Source: Chloroflexota bacterium
GTDB lineage: Bacteria; Chloroflexota; Anaerolineae; Anaerolineales; Villigracilaceae
Reading direction: 5' to 3'
DNA: 7,040 nt
Assembly: GCA_021812905.1 (NCBI GenBank)
Contig: JAKAMM010000089.1
Span: 1-7,040, forward strand
The translations under genes were made by a program, and so were the position numbers. The notes below the pieces were generated by a model. The model did no database searches, was not told the origin of the DNA, and saw only the letters and a list, made by a program, of their open reading frames with translations. Of this stretch, positions 5,195 through 7,040 are shown piece by piece; positions within the stretch are counted from its first letter, which is position 1; each line of letters begins with the position of its first letter.

Positions 5195-5224
5195 AGGAAT
5201 CTAAACGTGATGCACCAGATTCCT
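5195..5224. repeat. Short inverted repeat between the P-loop gene and secD
   Basis: AGGAATCT (5195-5202) and AGATTCCT (5217-5224) are exact reverse complements 14 bases apart, starting five bases after the P-loop gene stop. There is no T-run, so it is weak as a terminator. Its right arm covers the position of the secD -35, so an operator role is possible. Confidence 0.35.
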
Positions 5225-5235
5225 CTCGTTCATAG

Positions 5236-5241
5236 TATAAT
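5236..5241 (+). promoter_or_regulatory. Predicted -10 box for secD
   Basis: Perfect TATAAT in the context AGTATAATCACG, identical over 12 bases to the -10 region upstream of aspC on the other strand. No recognisable -35 at 16-18 bases. The transcription start would be near 5248, about 40 bases before the secD ATG. Confidence 0.45.
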
Positions 5242-5250
5242 CACGCCGCG

Positions 5251-5274
5251 CCAGCCAAAAGCTGGTATTTTTTT
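5251..5274 (+). terminator. Small hairpin with T-run before the secD ribosome-binding site
   Basis: CCAGC (5251-5255) pairs with GCTGG (5261-5265) over a 5-base loop, followed by TATTTTTTT to 5274. The secD ribosome-binding site (GGACGGAG, 5275-5282) abuts it. The stem is short, so termination strength is uncertain. It may end the upstream transcript or act as an attenuator for secD. Confidence 0.5.
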
Positions 5275-5288
5275 GGACGGAGTAAACC

Positions 5289-6710
5289 ATGAATCGTAGC
5301 CGAAACAACTGGCTGATCGTGATGATAGTTGTCCTGGTCGCCTTTTCACTATGGGTGGACCTTAGCAAGAACATCACGATCCAGAATCCCCTCAACAATA
5401 CTACTCTCGTTAACCGCAATACCGATATTCGCCTGGGCCTTGATCTACGCGGCGGTCTTCAAACCCTGCTTCAAGCCGACGTGGCCAATTGCGCATCAGT
5501 AAAAGCGGCCGACCTGGAAACCACTCGAACCATTCTGCAGAACCGCGCCAATGCGCTCGGCGTCAGCGAGATCACCATGCAAACCGCAGGCAATTGCCGC
5601 ATCGTGGCCGAATTCCCCGGTATCAGCAACCCCGAAGAAGTTGTGGCCGCCTTGCAACAGACTGCCCTGCTTGAATTCATAGATGCCGGCGACACGCCAC
5701 TCACGATCGGAACAAAAGTTCAAACAGATTATGGTCAGGCTTCAACAACCACGCAACCCACAGTGACACCTGCGGCGGCGACTGCCACGCCAAGCGCAAC
5801 GGCCACGTCCACCGCCTCACCAACTCCCGCACCAATTGTCTACCACACTGTTATGACCGGAGCCGCATTAAGCACAGTTGGAGTACAGGTAGGCTCGAAA
5901 CCCGGCACCTATCAAATTTCCTTCACGCTCAAACCCAATTCCACACAACTATTCGCAGATTACACTTCATCCCACATTGGAAAAATTCTCGCTATCGTTC
6001 TCGATAAGAGCGTCATCTCCTCGCCGTCTATCCAGAGCGCTATTACAGGCGGAGACGGCTCGATCACGGGTAGTTTCACATCTGCTGAAGCCAACTCACT
6101 GGCAGTCCAACTTCGCTACGGCTCCCTGCCTGTGCCTGTAAAAGTTGTCGAAAGCCAAACGGTCGGTGCAACGCTTGGAGAAGATTCAGTCCGCAAGAGT
6201 CTGACGGCGGGCGCAATCGGCCTGGCTGTGGTTATCCTGTTCATGGCATTTTATTATCGTCTGCCCGGCGTCATCGCTGACCTTGCCCTGGTGACCTACG
6301 CCTTGGTTTCCTTCATGCTTTTCAAGATGATTCCCATTACATTGTCGCTGCCTGGCATTGCCGGTTTTATCTTGAGTATAGGTATGGCAGTAGATGCAAA
6401 CGTCCTGATCTTTGAACGTCTCAAAGAGGAACTGCGCGCCGGCCGCACACTTAGCCAGGCCATTGAGCTTGGCTGGAGCCGCGCCTGGCCATCCATACGA
6501 GACTCAAACTCATCCACGCTGATTACGTGTCTCATCCTGTACGTTTTTGGCAACAGCTTTGGCGCCAGCATGGTAAAGGGCTTCTCGATCAACCTTGCTC
6601 TTGGCGTAGTTGTCTCGCTCTTCACTGCCATCATCGTGACGCGCACCTATCTGCATCTGGTACTCGACAACCTAAAACTCGGCGAGCACCCGCGTTGGTT
6701 TGGGCTTTAG
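5289..6710 (+). CDS. secD: Protein-export membrane protein SecD
   Basis: Inner-membrane subunit of SecDF, which uses the proton motive force to help SecYEG complete protein export. The 473-residue protein has a first membrane segment at about 8-26, the conserved GLDLRGGLQ (50-58), the extracytoplasmic P1 region with NRANALGVSE (85-94), the IGKILAIVLDKSVISSPSI stretch (230-248) and YGSLPVPVKVVESQTVGATLGEDSV (277-301). Five further membrane segments follow at about 305-322, 326-347, 353-375, 406-424 and 431-455, including the signature GMAVDANVLIFERLKEEL (365-382) with its conserved Asp369. Residues 152-183 form a Thr/Pro/Ala-rich linker inside P1, where many relatives have only a few residues. 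GGACGGAG lies 6 bases before the ATG. secF follows after an 18-base gap, so the two are co-transcribed. Identification is secure. Confidence 0.97.
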   Translation: MNRSRNNWLIVMIVVLVAFSLWVDLSKNITIQNPLNNTTLVNRNTDIRLGLDLRGGLQTLLQADVANCASVKAADLETTRTILQNRANALGVSEITMQTAGNCRIVAEFPGISNPEEVVAALQQTALLEFIDAGDTPLTIGTKVQTDYGQASTTTQPTVTPAAATATPSATATSTASPTPAPIVYHTVMTGAALSTVGVQVGSKPGTYQISFTLKPNSTQLFADYTSSHIGKILAIVLDKSVISSPSIQSAITGGDGSITGSFTSAEANSLAVQLRYGSLPVPVKVVESQTVGATLGEDSVRKSLTAGAIGLAVVILFMAFYYRLPGVIADLALVTYALVSFMLFKMIPITLSLPGIAGFILSIGMAVDANVLIFERLKEELRAGRTLSQAIELGWSRAWPSIRDSNSSTLITCLILYVFGNSFGASMVKGFSINLALGVVVSLFTAIIVTRTYLHLVLDNLKLGEHPRWFGL

Positions 6711-6728
6711 GAGTAGGAGAACACTATC

Positions 6729-7040
6729 ATGAACATCATCAAGAATCGCTATCTTTACTTCCTGATCTCCCTGCTGGTCATCGTGCCGGGTATCGTCTTT
6801 ATGGCCCTGCATTGGGCAAGCACCAAGGAAGGCCCATTGGCCCTCGGCATTGACTTCAAAGGCGGTTCCCTGCTCGAAATTCAATTTGCAGGAACACGTC
6901 CTTCGATCAGCGACGTGCAGACCGTCTACAATCAATTCTCCACTGCCGCACAACCTTTGAACGATCCGGTCATTCAGCCGCTCGGCACAGATTCATTCTC
7001 GATCCGCTCCAAACAAATGGACGATGCCACCAAAGGCAAG
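6729..7040 (+). CDS. secF: Protein-export membrane protein SecF (N-terminal 104 residues, truncated by window edge)
   Basis: Partner of SecD in the SecDF export complex. The frame from the ATG at 6729 stays open for 104 codons to the window edge; full SecF is usually about 300 residues. Seen here: a first membrane segment (about 8-28) and the SecF signature LGIDFKGGSLLEIQF (39-53), then the start of the extracytoplasmic domain. AGGAGA at 6715-6720 gives an 8-base spacing to the start. The gene order secD-secF and the 18-base gap after the secD stop support one transcript. No signs of damage. Confidence 0.95.
   Translation, partial: MNIIKNRYLYFLISLLVIVPGIVFMALHWASTKEGPLALGIDFKGGSLLEIQFAGTRPSISDVQTVYNQFSTAAQPLNDPVIQPLGTDSFSIRSKQMDDATKGK

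Noticed and set aside
6527..6953. Plus-strand 108-codon ORF and minus-strand 93-codon ORF across the secD/secF junction
   Set aside because: Frame-shifted and antisense readings of two well-supported genes.
1..7040. CRISPR array, tRNA, rRNA, insertion sequence or attachment site
   Set aside because: No spaced direct repeats, clover-leaf sequence, rRNA motif, transposase or flanking inverted repeats were found by reading.

Overview
The window carries eight clear bacterial genes plus one doubtful short ORF and one doubtful leader ORF, all housekeeping or small accessory functions. It holds no mobile element, CRISPR array, tRNA or rRNA that I can see. The moderate GC content, the class I-gamma aminotransferase, ATP-type PEP carboxykinase, four-cysteine L32, stand-alone SpoIIE-type phosphatase and separate secD/secF with a Thr/Pro/Ala-rich SecD insert fit an environmental Chloroflexota (Anaerolineae-like) genome. 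That placement is an impression from protein style, not a measured assignment.

Left half (minus strand, read right to left): rpmF (ribosomal protein L32), a terminator, then fabD (malonyl-CoA:ACP transacylase), then a leader region with a terminator-like hairpin, then aspC (aspartate-type aminotransferase) and pckA (ATP-dependent PEP carboxykinase, cut off by the left edge). aspC and pckA overlap by 4 bases (ATGA). They form a plausible aspartate -> oxaloacetate -> phosphoenolpyruvate unit. rpmF next to fabD resembles a reduced form of the rpmF-plsX-fabH-fabD cluster known from many bacteria.

Centre: a divergent promoter region (about 3807-3928) separates rpmF from a plus-strand SpoIIE/RsbU/RsbX-like PP2C phosphatase. 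The two predicted -35 boxes share an 8-base palindrome, and the phosphatase appears to be translated from a leaderless mRNA. It is followed by a doubtful short ORF that overlaps a compact 121-residue P-loop ATPase/kinase-like protein of unknown role.

Right half (plus strand): secD, complete, and secF, cut off by the right edge. They encode the SecDF protein-export accessory complex. secD is preceded by a -10 box and a small hairpin with a T-run squeezed against its ribosome-binding site.

The most interesting material is regulatory. Two genes (aspC and secD) have a terminator-shaped hairpin directly upstream of the ribosome-binding site, downstream of near-identical -10 boxes (AGTATAATCACG). 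fabD has a perfect 13-bp inverted repeat flanking its predicted -10. I see no clearly new multi-gene system; the phosphatase / short ORF / P-loop protein group is the least explained part.
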